Source: Exiguobacterium sp. Helios
Lineage (GTDB): Bacteria > Bacillota > Bacilli > Exiguobacteriales > Exiguobacteriaceae
Assembly (NCBI RefSeq): GCF_014524545.1
Contig: NZ_CP053557.1
Span: 1,327,501 to 1,391,500 of the forward strand
Length of the DNA stretch: 64,000 nucleotides
Direction: 5' to 3'
Position numbers and translations under genes: made by a program. Positions 16,846 to 24,825 of this stretch are shown one piece after another (the first letter of the stretch is position 1; each line of letters starts with the position of its first letter). The notes beneath the pieces were generated by a model, which made no database searches, was not told where the DNA came from, and worked only from the letters and a program-made list of their open reading frames with translations.

Positions 16846-18492
16846 ATGTCTACACCAATCATTCCAAGTCACTTACAACCACACGTTGCACCGCAACACT
16901 ACGACGATTACACGCCGACGGATCACGCGGTCTGGCGTTACGTCATGCGACTGAATTTAAAGACGTTACAAGATACAGCCCATCCGGCATACCTCGAAGG
17001 ACTCGCTGCATCCGGCATCAGTCCGGAACGGATTCCGGATGTCCGGGAGATGACGGCCAACTTGAGCCGGGGCGGCTGGGGAACGGTCGCCGTTGACGGT
17101 CTGATACCGGGCGTCGCATTCTTTGACTTCCAGGGACACGGCTTGTTACCGATCGCAACGGATATCCGCAAGGTCGATAACATTCTCTACACACCGGCAC
17201 CGGACATCTTGCACGAAGCAGCGGGACATGCACCAATCCTGATGAATCCGACGTACGCAGAATTCGTTCGCCGGTTCGGTGAGATCGGTGCCCATGCCTT
17301 TAACCATAAAGCGGAGCACGACGTCTTCAAAGCGTTAAAAAAATTGACGATTGTCAAAGAAAGCCCGTTTTCGACACCGGCTGACATCGAGCAGGCGGAA
17401 ATCGCCCTTGCTGAAACCCGGACCCATGTGACGGGAATCTCGGAAGCGAATGAAATTTCACGTCTGTTCTGGTGGACGGTCGAATTCGGTCTGATTGGCG
17501 ATATCGACAATCCACAAATCTACGGAGCTGGTCTCCTGTCATCGGTCGGCGAGAGCCGTCACTGTCTGACAGACGCGGTCGTCAAACATCCGTTTTCACT
17601 TGAAAAAGCACTGGCGACGAAACATGACGTCACGAGCATGCAAAAAGAACTGTTTGTCTGCGAATCATTCGAACAGCTCCGGGAAGCCCTGGAAGAGTTC
17701 GCGCAGACGATGTCATACGTCCGCGGCGGCATCCACGGATTAACGAAAGCCGTCGATTCAGGCAACCTTTCGACGCTTGTCTTTGACAGCGGCGTCTCGC
17801 TCGTCGGTGTACCGGCAACACAGGAAATCCATGAAACCCTGCACATCGTCAAGCTGACCGGTCCGACGGCGCTGGCTGCGAAAGGTGAAGTCATGACAGG
17901 TCAAGGGCTGGCTGATCATCCAGAAGGATTTACACTCCTTCACGGACCGGAGCTGAACGAAGTCTTGCTCCAGGTCAAAGTCGGGGAAGAGCTGGACTGG
18001 ACAGAAGGTGCAGTTCACGTCACAGGACAAATTTCAGCGATTCAAAACGTCAACGGTCACCGGGCACTCGTCGTCTTGGAAGACGCTCAATTAACGAACG
18101 ACGGTCAAACGACGGCAATGGACCGGATGGAGTTAGTCGTCGGAGACATCACGTCGGCTTTCCCGGGAACAGAAGTCGAAGCGTTAAAACCGATTCCGGA
18201 GACAGTCGAATTCGAACGGATCGAACGTCCGTTGACAGCTGCTGATCCGATTTTTGAAGCCATTCGGGAAATGCGGGAAGGACGGGCCGATCGTCAACTG
18301 TTGCCGCAACTGATTGACCGGACGTTGACTCAATTACCGGATGCCTGGTTGTTGCGTCTTGAATTACTGGAACTGGCGGATGAAGTCGATCAGCCCCGGT
18401 TAATCGCGGATTTAGACCGTCTGAAGCAGACGTCGGCCGAACGGGACGAGCTGATCAGCCGCGGCATGCGCCTGCTGGATCTTGTCCGGTAA
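16846..18492 (+). CDS. phhA: Phenylalanine 4-monooxygenase with long C-terminal extension
   Basis: This iron- and tetrahydropterin-dependent enzyme hydroxylates phenylalanine to tyrosine. The N-terminal 290 residues are an aromatic amino acid hydroxylase domain: PDILHEAAGHAP (about residues 122-133) supplies the two iron-binding histidines, and the third ligand is a downstream glutamate, probably in WWTVEFGLIG. The protein has 548 residues, against about 260-300 for Pseudomonas-type enzymes; the last 250 residues form an extension of unclear function. ATG 16846 follows AAGGGGG after the T-box terminator; the open frame upstream is leader RNA. No phhB (pterin carbinolamine dehydratase) gene is adjacent. 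Confidence 0.92.
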   Translation: MSTPIIPSHLQPHVAPQHYDDYTPTDHAVWRYVMRLNLKTLQDTAHPAYLEGLAASGISPERIPDVREMTANLSRGGWGTVAVDGLIPGVAFFDFQGHGLLPIATDIRKVDNILYTPAPDILHEAAGHAPILMNPTYAEFVRRFGEIGAHAFNHKAEHDVFKALKKLTIVKESPFSTPADIEQAEIALAETRTHVTGISEANEISRLFWWTVEFGLIGDIDNPQIYGAGLLSSVGESRHCLTDAVVKHPFSLEKALATKHDVTSMQKELFVCESFEQLREALEEFAQTMSYVRGGIHGLTKAVDSGNLSTLVFDSGVSLVGVPATQEIHETLHIVKLTGPTALAAKGEVMTGQGLADHPEGFTLLHGPELNEVLLQVKVGEELDWTEGAVHVTGQISAIQNVNGHRALVVLEDAQLTNDGQTTAMDRMELVVGDITSAFPGTEVEALKPIPETVEFERIERPLTAADPIFEAIREMREGRADRQLLPQLIDRTLTQLPDAWLLRLELLELADEVDQPRLIADLDRLKQTSAERDELISRGMRLLDLVR

Positions 18493-18571
18493 TTCAGGCA
18501 TCGAGAAATCACCTGAAACCTGTTAGAATGGAAACCGTGTGAAAGTGATACGGAACAGGGGAGTGATCGAT

Positions 18572-19084
18572 ATGAAACAACCGAATTATTATCAGGACGT
18601 CAAACAATTTCATCAGACGTTCCGTCATCCGGGTGCTGAACAGCCGACAGCGATTCCGCTCGAACGGGGTGTCAAACGGGCGACCTGGACAGCGGAAGAA
18701 GCAGTCGTTGAGTTTCTCCACCAGTCGTCGCAAAACGAAACCGATTTTTTGGCAGCCATCGAGACGTTTAAGACAGGACTTGATCAGGCGGTTCAAAAAT
18801 CATTGAAGGAAACCTACCCGACGACGGAAGTCGAACGGTTGGTCGGTCAAGGCGATGCGTTGACGGATGCCCTGTACTTCATCATGGGCAGTTTTGTTGA
18901 AGCAGGTCTTGAACCGGGTCCGTTGTTTGAAATCGTCCAACAGGCGAACATGGCGAAACTGGGTCCGGACGGTCAGCCGATTTTCCGGGAATCCGATCAA
19001 AAGGTCATGAAACCGGACGGCTGGTTGCCGCCGGAACCGCAGCTCGAGGCAGAAGTAGTACGCCAAATGAAGGAAAAAGCATAA
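18572..19084 (+). CDS. MazG-like/all-alpha NTP pyrophosphatase-type protein
   Basis: A 170-residue protein that resembles the phosphoribosyl-ATP pyrophosphohydrolase-like branch of the all-alpha NTP pyrophosphatase superfamily. It shows EEAVVEFLHQSS near residues 42-53, then GDALTDALYFIMGSFVEAGLEPGPLFEIVQQANMAKLG (about 92-130), with the expected E-x-x-x-D-type acidic residues. The C-terminus ends in a short PDGWLPPEP segment seen in these proteins. Start 18572 is chosen over an in-frame 18539 because GGGGAGTGAT precedes it. It lies 79 bp after phhA with no terminator between, so it is probably co-transcribed under T-box control. Substrate unknown. Confidence 0.6.
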   Translation: MKQPNYYQDVKQFHQTFRHPGAEQPTAIPLERGVKRATWTAEEAVVEFLHQSSQNETDFLAAIETFKTGLDQAVQKSLKETYPTTEVERLVGQGDALTDALYFIMGSFVEAGLEPGPLFEIVQQANMAKLGPDGQPIFRESDQKVMKPDGWLPPEPQLEAEVVRQMKEKA

Positions 19085-19126
19085 AAAAAGGAAGTAAGCC
19101 GCATCGATGCGGTTTACTTCCTTTTT
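19085..19126. terminator. Bidirectional terminator
   Basis: A stem AAGGAAGTAA-CCGCAT with its complement is flanked by A and T runs. It ends the phhA unit and the convergent alkyltransferase-like gene. Confidence 0.88.
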
Positions 19127-19127
19127 G

Positions 19128-19415
19128 TTAGACCTGATAACGGGATAATGATAGTTTCCCGGGATGCTCAAAGACGACGCCTTCCGCCTCGAGTGCCAGT
19201 TGCTGTTCGTCACCGTCGAGTGAAATCTCACCTTTCGCATTCAAGACGCGGTGCCAGGGCAACTGTTCCGTCCGGCTGAGGCTGTGAAGAATCCGGGCCA
19301 CTTGTCGGGCAGCCCGCGGATTTCCGGCAAGGCGGGCGATTTGACCGTACGTCATGACGCGTCCTGCCGGAATTGAACGAATGACCTCAACGACTTCTTG
19401 TGTGAACGGAATCAA
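19128..19415 (-). CDS. Alkyltransferase-like protein (ATL; MGMT homologue lacking the active Cys)
   Basis: A 95-residue protein matching the C-terminal DNA-binding/active-site domain of O6-alkylguanine-DNA alkyltransferase. The helix-turn-helix segment (AGRVMTYGQIARLAGNPRAARQVARILH, with the arginine-finger region) is present. The active-site motif PCHRV is replaced by PWHRV (about residues 53-57), so it cannot accept an alkyl group. By family, ATL proteins bind O6-alkylguanine, flip it out and hand the lesion to nucleotide excision repair. It overlaps the upstream CDF transporter gene by 4 bases and is probably co-transcribed with it. Confidence 0.88.
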   Translation of the reverse strand: MIPFTQEVVEVIRSIPAGRVMTYGQIARLAGNPRAARQVARILHSLSRTEQLPWHRVLNAKGEISLDGDEQQLALEAEGVVFEHPGKLSLSRYQV

Positions 19416-20383
19416 GGGGTTTCGTTGGTCGAGACGATGTATTGTTGAATCTTGTCATCTTCGTCAAATCCAATCGTGACATCAGTGATTCCTTGCTGAA
19501 GCCGGATTTGCAGTTCGAGCCGGTCTTTGATGTCATCGGCCTGGGCAATCGTCAACGCCGGATCGACTTCAATCTCGACTTCGACATGGAAATGATCGCC
19601 TTCCTTGATGACTTCGAGTTTGCTGATGTCCCGGACATCGGCATCTTGCATGATAAGCCCGCCGAGCCGTGCTGCCATCGTTTCGTCTGCTTCTCCGAGG
19701 GCGCCGGCTGCATTTTGTAAAAAGACGTTGCCGACGACATAAAACATCATCAGTCCGATGATGATCGAGGCAATGCCTTCCGCCTGATGAAACGGTGTCA
19801 GATGCGAGATGATGACGGCGATCATTGCGACAAGTCCGCCGGCCGTTGCGACTAAATCTTCGAGGAAGACAAGGCGTGTCGCCGGTTTTGCCTGCTTTAA
19901 GGCACGGAAACTGTCGAGAATCAATTTCGGACCTTTTGTCGTGATACGGGCATCATGTGCGATTTCCTGCATCGCTTTATAAAAGACACCACTTTCAAGG
20001 ACGACACCGACGAATAAGACGGACAAGGTAATCCAGAAACCGGTTGATTCGGTTGGTTGGATGATGTGAGCAATTCCTTCATGAATCGTTTCGTAGGCCA
20101 TGATGCCGACGAATAAAATCGCGCCGAGCAACACGAGGTTGACGAGACGGCCAAACCCGTTCGGGAACCGTTTCGTCGGTGCCTTTTTACTGAGGGCGGA
20201 ACCGATGAAAACAAAAAATTGGTTGGCGGCGTCCCCAATCGTGTGCATCATTTCCGCAAACATCGCGACGTTGCCGGTTAAGACATAAGCGACGGCTTTG
20301 ATGATGGCGATGACCGAGTTGACGATGCCGGCCGTCAGAGCAGAACGATTGCCCCGTTTTAATAATGTAATGAATTCTCCCAT
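19412..20383 (-). CDS. Cation diffusion facilitator family transporter
   Basis: A 323-residue CDF protein: six membrane spans (about residues 15-220), the metal-site motif HTIGD in TM2 (about residues 47-51), and a C-terminal cytoplasmic domain (about 230-310, FHVEVEIEVDPALTIAQADDIKDRLE). CDF proteins export Zn2+, Mn2+, Co2+ or Fe2+ against protons. The second metal motif in TM5 (usually HxxxD) reads EDLVATAGG here, which is closer to Mn/other branches than to zinc CzcD. The ATG follows AAAGGAGA. The alkyltransferase-like gene overlaps its end. Confidence 0.82.
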   Translation of the reverse strand: MGEFITLLKRGNRSALTAGIVNSVIAIIKAVAYVLTGNVAMFAEMMHTIGDAANQFFVFIGSALSKKAPTKRFPNGFGRLVNLVLLGAILFVGIMAYETIHEGIAHIIQPTESTGFWITLSVLFVGVVLESGVFYKAMQEIAHDARITTKGPKLILDSFRALKQAKPATRLVFLEDLVATAGGLVAMIAVIISHLTPFHQAEGIASIIIGLMMFYVVGNVFLQNAAGALGEADETMAARLGGLIMQDADVRDISKLEVIKEGDHFHVEVEIEVDPALTIAQADDIKDRLELQIRLQQGITDVTIGFDEDDKIQQYIVSTNETP

Positions 20384-20463
20384 GATGCGTCTCCTTTAGC
20401 TAATAAACTTGATTACTAATAGTAGTATGTTACACCAGATGGTCCCGATAAAACCAATTCAAA

Positions 20464-20502
20464 CAAAAAAAGACCAAATCGCCGAAAGACGATTTGGTCT
20501 AA
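20464..20502 (-). terminator. Intrinsic terminator after the stress-protein gene
   Basis: AGACCAAATCG pairs with CGATTTGGTCT; on the minus strand a run of seven T follows. Confidence 0.88.
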
Positions 20503-20509
20503 AAGAGAC

Positions 20510-20998
20510 TTATGTCAAATCTACTTTTTTGTTGATTTCGTTCGAGTCATCGTTGCCGACTGCTTTTTTCAACAGTTGCTTAACGGATTTTGTTGTGTTG
20601 CCGGTTTCCCAATATTCAGCGCCTTCCGTGTTGACCTTGATCAAGACGACTTTTGGATCTTCATATGTCGTTCCGAGATACGCTTCATAACGCGGGCTCC
20701 ATAATTCTTTTTTACGGGCCACGTCTTCGACGAATTCTGCTTTCCCGCGAATCGAAACGTAAGATTTATCAACGTAGGCGACGTTGACGTTCGGATTTTT
20801 AAGAATTTCATTATATTTGCCTGTATCTTTTGATGTAAGGAACCAGAGATCGCCATCGAACTCGATATCCTGAGTTTGCATCGGACGTGAGACAAGACCT
20901 TCATCAGAGATCGTCGTCAGCATGGCTGTTTCGATTTTATCGATTAATTTTTTGACCGTTTCAACGGCTTCTTGATTTGATGTATGGTTCGTTGACAT
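20510..20998 (-). CDS. Pyridoxamine 5'-phosphate oxidase-like general stress protein (GSP26 family)
   Basis: A 162-residue split-barrel flavin-binding protein. Residues about 15-150 have the order of general stress protein 26 family members such as B. subtilis YdaG: KKLIDKIETAMLTTISDEGLVSRPM, then DLWFLTSKDTGKYNEI and NVNVAYVDKSYVSIRGKAE. The family binds FMN or F420-like cofactors; its reaction is unknown. ATG 20998 is preferred to an upstream GTG at 21007 because GAGGTG lies 6 bases before it. It is a single-gene unit. A sigma-B promoter was not identified. Confidence 0.8.
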   Translation of the reverse strand: MSTNHTSNQEAVETVKKLIDKIETAMLTTISDEGLVSRPMQTQDIEFDGDLWFLTSKDTGKYNEILKNPNVNVAYVDKSYVSIRGKAEFVEDVARKKELWSPRYEAYLGTTYEDPKVVLIKVNTEGAEYWETGNTTKSVKQLLKKAVGNDDSNEINKKVDLT

Positions 20999-21163
20999 GA
21001 AAAACACCTCATCCTCTAAGTTTTAATTGCTGCTACTTTAAGAATGTTCCCTGAATTTCAAATTGAAAACGTCGCCATCGGGTAAACAGGCAGTTTAATT
21101 GCATTCGATTATCAGACAGGCGTACAGTTTAGACATGAAGTCAACATCAGAGGAGAGATTATA

Positions 21164-22174
21164 TTGAAATTAAGTATTTTAGACCAATCACCGGTCTCAA
21201 AAGGACAGACCCCGTCAGAAGCTTTACATGAAACAGTTGAACTTGCGAAGATTGCCGATGAACTCGGATATACACGATTATGGGTATCGGAACACCACTT
21301 TGCCAAAACACTTGCCGGATCAAGCCCGGAAGTCTTAATCGCTTACATGGCAGCGGTCACGAAACAGATTCGTCTCGGTTCAGGGGGCGTCATGTTACCA
21401 CATTACAGTCCGTACAAAGTCGCAGAAAACTTCCGTGTCCTCGAAGGACTGGCACCAAACCGGATTGATTTAGGACTAGGCCGGGCACCGGGCGGTATGC
21501 CGCTCGCAACCCGTGCACTCCAGGAAGGATCGTCCCCACGATTCGGCGGAGCAGACTACGGGGCACAACTCGATGATCTCGTCGATTATTTAAAAGACGG
21601 GGCACCGGCTGATCACCGGTTTGCAGGACTCGTCGCAACACCGGAAGTCGATACGACACCGGAAGCCTGGTTGCTCGGATCAAGCGGCGGCAGCGCCTTG
21701 AATGCGGCGCAACGCGGATTCGGATTCGCCTTTGCCCACTTCATCAACGGACAGGGCGGTCAGGAAGTAATGGATTACTACCGTCATAACTTCATGGCGA
21801 CGTCGTTCAATGAGACACCGCAAACGCTCGTCTCGATTTTCGTGACATGTGCGGAGACAACGGAAGAAGCGGAACGATTGGCTTCGAGTCTTGATTTGTC
21901 ATTGCTCCTGCTTGAGAAAGGTATCTCGTCAACAGGCACACCGACTCCGGAAGAAGCAGCCGCTTACCAGTACTCGTTCCAAGACCAGTTCCGGATTGCC
22001 GAAAACCGGAAACGGATGATCGTCGGAAATCCGGAAGACGTCGCGCGTCAGTTGCAGAATCTCGCCGATTCGTACGGAACAGATGAAGTGATGATTGCTT
22101 CGATGATTGCCGATAAAAAAGCGAAACAAGACTCACTCCGTCTGATCATGGACGCAGTCAAAGCAAAGGTTTAA
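21164..22174 (+). CDS. Luciferase-like flavin monooxygenase (LLM class)
   Basis: A 336-residue bacterial-luciferase-fold oxidoreductase of the MsnO8-like single-subunit group (as B. subtilis YwcH). Typical stretches are LDQSPVSKGQTPSEALHETVELA at the N-terminus, WVSEHHFA (about residues 42-49), GGVMLPHYSPYKVAENFRVLEGLAPNRIDLGLGRAPG and the late WLLGSSGGSA. These enzymes use FMNH2 and O2; the substrate is unknown. It starts with TTG after AGGAGAG at 7-base spacing; no better ATG exists in frame. Single-gene unit with its own terminator. Confidence 0.85.
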   Translation: MKLSILDQSPVSKGQTPSEALHETVELAKIADELGYTRLWVSEHHFAKTLAGSSPEVLIAYMAAVTKQIRLGSGGVMLPHYSPYKVAENFRVLEGLAPNRIDLGLGRAPGGMPLATRALQEGSSPRFGGADYGAQLDDLVDYLKDGAPADHRFAGLVATPEVDTTPEAWLLGSSGGSALNAAQRGFGFAFAHFINGQGGQEVMDYYRHNFMATSFNETPQTLVSIFVTCAETTEEAERLASSLDLSLLLLEKGISSTGTPTPEEAAAYQYSFQDQFRIAENRKRMIVGNPEDVARQLQNLADSYGTDEVMIASMIADKKAKQDSLRLIMDAVKAKV

Positions 22175-22191
22175 ACGAATAATGATCAAGG

Positions 22192-22228
22192 ACGTTCATC
22201 TCAGTTCGCTGAGGTGGACGTTTTTTTT
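22192..22228 (+). terminator. Intrinsic terminator overlapping a convergent gene end
   Basis: ACGTTCATCTCAG pairs with CTGAGGTGGACGT (one G-U), followed by TTTTTTTT. The 3' end of the minus-strand MFS gene, including its stop, is inside this hairpin. Confidence 0.88.
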
Positions 22229-23475
22229 GTTTCAAGCGACGTGAGTTCTTCTGAGCGTTCTGCCCGAACATCATGCCGCAAATGAAAGAATCCGATACTG
22301 ACGGTCACGAGTAAACCGAATGAACTGATCCCGAGTATCAGAGTGAGCGAGACGTGATCACTTAAGAAGCCGAATAACAACATACCGAGCGGAATGATCC
22401 CCATCGCGAGTGATTCCATGACACCCATGACACGACCTAAGTATGCAGGGTCTGTTTGACGTTGAACGAGCAGTTGAATCGGAATGTTTGAGCGGAGGAT
22501 GATGAACCCTACCGTGAAGGAGAAAATGAGAAAATAACCAAATGTCCAGTTCGATGGAACGATGTCGAGTAACGGCAACAGAGGTGAAAGAAACAGCATA
22601 CCGACTAAAGCGATTGACTGAAATAAAGTCATCAACGGACGTTTGATCGTAAAGCGAGGCAGAGCAAGCATCAGTGAACTAAGTAAGAGACCAGCACCTA
22701 AAGCGGCTTCAATTGTTCCGAACTGGAAGGGTGTAAATTTGAGATGATCGAGTAAAATGATCGGATAGATGACTTCCAAGGCGATGAAAAAGAAATTCAA
22801 AACAAGGGCCATTAAGATGAGCGTCGTCAGGACACGTTGTTTGAACAAATAACGGTAGCCTGATTGAAAGTCTGTCCAGAGTGAAGGCGTACTTTCTTCA
22901 CGGGCAAATGGGATGACCCGGAACGTCAGCCGCATGTTCCAAAGTGCGGCGAAGGAAAACAAGCTTAACGGTAAGAGGGTGAAGAGATGAATCGGTGCAA
23001 AGGCTAACAGGAAACCGGCAAGCATCGGAGCAACAATTGATGAAAGGGAACTGATACTTGAAATGAGGGAATTACCACGCTGTAATTCCGCATCATCAAG
23101 CAATCGTGTCAACGAACTCATTAAGGTGACGGAAAGGAAAGTTGAAAGAGCAGTCAAAAGGGCGCTGACGATCATGTAATGCATCGTGTGGACAGGGAAA
23201 AAGGTCGCGTAACCTGCAAATATGGCAAGTATGAAGGCACTTGATACCTCGGTCGTGACGATGATTTTTTTCCGGTTCCAGCGATCAGACAGAACGCCGG
23301 CAACGGGAGATAGCAGAATCCGCGGCAGTGTCCCTGCGAGTAAGACAAGTGCGAATTGAAGCCCGGATGACGTTTCCCGTAAAACAGTCAGACCGGCAAC
23401 GAACGTAAACAGACTGGCGGCGAACAATGAACAAAACTTACCGAATAATAACCTTTGTAAATTTTTAGACATCAT
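22201..23475 (-). CDS. MFS transporter (MefA/enterobactin-exporter-like)
   Basis: A 424-residue major facilitator protein with about 12 membrane spans. The N-terminal FGKFCSLFAASLFTFVAGLTVLRETSSG and the loop GVLSDRWNRKK (motif A variant, about residues 59-69) place it with MFS_3-type exporters of macrolides or siderophores. Two ATG codons stand together at the start; the second (23472) is better spaced from AAAGGAGG. It is divergent from an XRE-TPR regulator and a 17-bp palindrome overlaps its leader, so it is probably controlled by that regulator. The substrate is not known. Confidence 0.83.
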   Translation of the reverse strand: MMSKNLQRLLFGKFCSLFAASLFTFVAGLTVLRETSSGLQFALVLLAGTLPRILLSPVAGVLSDRWNRKKIIVTTEVSSAFILAIFAGYATFFPVHTMHYMIVSALLTALSTFLSVTLMSSLTRLLDDAELQRGNSLISSISSLSSIVAPMLAGFLLAFAPIHLFTLLPLSLFSFAALWNMRLTFRVIPFAREESTPSLWTDFQSGYRYLFKQRVLTTLILMALVLNFFFIALEVIYPIILLDHLKFTPFQFGTIEAALGAGLLLSSLMLALPRFTIKRPLMTLFQSIALVGMLFLSPLLPLLDIVPSNWTFGYFLIFSFTVGFIILRSNIPIQLLVQRQTDPAYLGRVMGVMESLAMGIIPLGMLLFGFLSDHVSLTLILGISSFGLLVTVSIGFFHLRHDVRAERSEELTSLETKKTSTSAN

Positions 23476-23489
23476 AATTCCTCCTTTTT

Positions 23490-23506
23490 GTTCAATTAAA
23501 TTGAAC
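23490..23506. promoter_or_regulatory. 17-bp palindrome in the leader of the MFS gene
   Basis: GTTCAATTAAATTGAAC is a near-perfect palindrome (one central mismatch) just upstream of the AAAGGAGG of the minus-strand MFS gene. Its half-site GTTCAATT resembles GTTAAATT in the second palindrome at 23549. Confidence 0.55.
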
Positions 23507-23548
23507 TTTCCTTTATACTAGAGGAATAGGGAAAGATTGTAAATGTAA

Positions 23549-23569
23549 AAGTTAAATTTAATTTAACTT
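23549..23569. promoter_or_regulatory. 21-bp palindrome in front of the XRE-TPR regulator gene
   Basis: The arms AAGTTAAATT and AATTTAACTT are perfectly complementary around one base, 25 bp before the regulator start. With the site at 23490 it probably forms a pair of operators for the adjacent regulator. Confidence 0.55.
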
Positions 23570-23593
23570 ATTTAATAAATTGAGGTGACAACG

Positions 23594-24781
23594 ATGCTGG
23601 GAAAACGCATTAAAAGTTTACGGAAAGCAAAAAAAATGACACAGTCTGATGTCGCAGACGGCATCATGACGAAGTCGATGCTCAGTATGATCGAGAACGG
23701 AAAGGCGACACCGTCCTTACCGGCCTTACAGTCGATTGCCAATCGTCTGCATGTCTCAATCGACGAGTTATTGATTGATCCGCGCGCCGTTGAAATGAAG
23801 CAAGTGATTGAAAAAATCAATTCGACCGCAAGCGGTTATTATGCAGAGGGACAGATTACGATGATGCTCGCACCGTATTTGGAGCCCGCCATCAATTCTT
23901 ACTGGCAAGGACAAATATATTACGAGTATGGAAGTGCTTTACGTTTTTCCGATACGGAAAAAGGCTTACATTACTTCGATCTGGCAGAAGACGTATTTAA
24001 ACAGCTCGGATTGCGGGATGAACAGATTAAAGTACAGATTTCAAAAGTCTATTTTTTATTTTTCCTGCGCCGTTATGAAGAAGCGTACCGAAAGATTGAC
24101 GGGATGATGATTTTTCAGGATGTCCCGCTCGCGCACGAAACGTTTTTGGACTATCAAATGTTACAGGCGATTCGTGTCAGTGTGATTAACGATAACTGGA
24201 GTCAGTCAATCGTTTTCTTACGGGAAGGGATCAGCTATATGCGGGAAAAGGGCGTCTACAGTGATGTCAGTAACTACCACCGGCTCCTCGCCTTATTTTT
24301 AAGCTTAGAAGAGGACTATGAAGCAGCAGAATTTGAACTCGAAAAATTGCGGCACTTCTTTTTATTTACGGAAGCGACAGCGTTTGATCAAATCCTTGTC
24401 GACCTGACAAAAGGATCCATCGCGGTCCACCGGAAGGATTACGCCGGAATTCGTGAGGCACGGGAACGGCTGATCGAAGTCGAGATTGAAGCCTGCCTTC
24501 ATTACATCGGGTATTTCGAAGTCTACCTTTGTTTGTGGAATGATTCAAAAGAGGAACTCACATTTGACCTGCAAAGCGCCGTTTCTAAAATTTGGAGGAA
24601 TGCACACTTATGGCGGGCTGGTGGTGAGTACGATCATGCGATGATGTTATATGCGCTCGCGTTTGCCATGCGGGCCGGAGTTGGACTGGACCGTCAAGCA
24701 GAAGTAGAAGAATTGACAACACAACTTTCATCCGGTCATTTCAAACAAAAAATTGAACAAACCTTGACAGCATTAACGTAA
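23594..24781 (+). CDS. XRE family regulator with TPR-like sensor domain
   Basis: A 395-residue protein. Residues 1-65 are an XRE helix-turn-helix (GKRIKSLRKAKKMTQSDVADGIMTKSMLSMIENGKATPSLPALQSIANRLHVSIDELL). The remaining 330 residues are helical, TPR-like repeats (for example GLHYFDLAEDVFKQLGLRDEQIK). This is the architecture of RNPP-type peptide-sensing regulators (PlcR, NprR, Rap-related, Rgg). No short secreted peptide gene is visible next to it; the partner is a divergent MFS exporter. ATG 23594 has GAGGTG 6 bases upstream; the GTG at 23585 lies within that site and is less likely. Confidence 0.82.
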   Translation: MLGKRIKSLRKAKKMTQSDVADGIMTKSMLSMIENGKATPSLPALQSIANRLHVSIDELLIDPRAVEMKQVIEKINSTASGYYAEGQITMMLAPYLEPAINSYWQGQIYYEYGSALRFSDTEKGLHYFDLAEDVFKQLGLRDEQIKVQISKVYFLFFLRRYEEAYRKIDGMMIFQDVPLAHETFLDYQMLQAIRVSVINDNWSQSIVFLREGISYMREKGVYSDVSNYHRLLALFLSLEEDYEAAEFELEKLRHFFLFTEATAFDQILVDLTKGSIAVHRKDYAGIREARERLIEVEIEACLHYIGYFEVYLCLWNDSKEELTFDLQSAVSKIWRNAHLWRAGGEYDHAMMLYALAFAMRAGVGLDRQAEVEELTTQLSSGHFKQKIEQTLTALT

Positions 24782-24822
24782 AAAAACAGGACCAACCAGG
24801 TATCATCCCGATTGGTCCTGTT
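24779..24822 (-). terminator. Intrinsic terminator after the NlpC/P60 gene
   Basis: AACAGGACCAA pairs with TTGGTCCTGTT around a 16-base loop; the minus strand continues into a T run. It may also serve the convergent regulator gene. Confidence 0.8.
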
Positions 24823-24825
24823 GGA

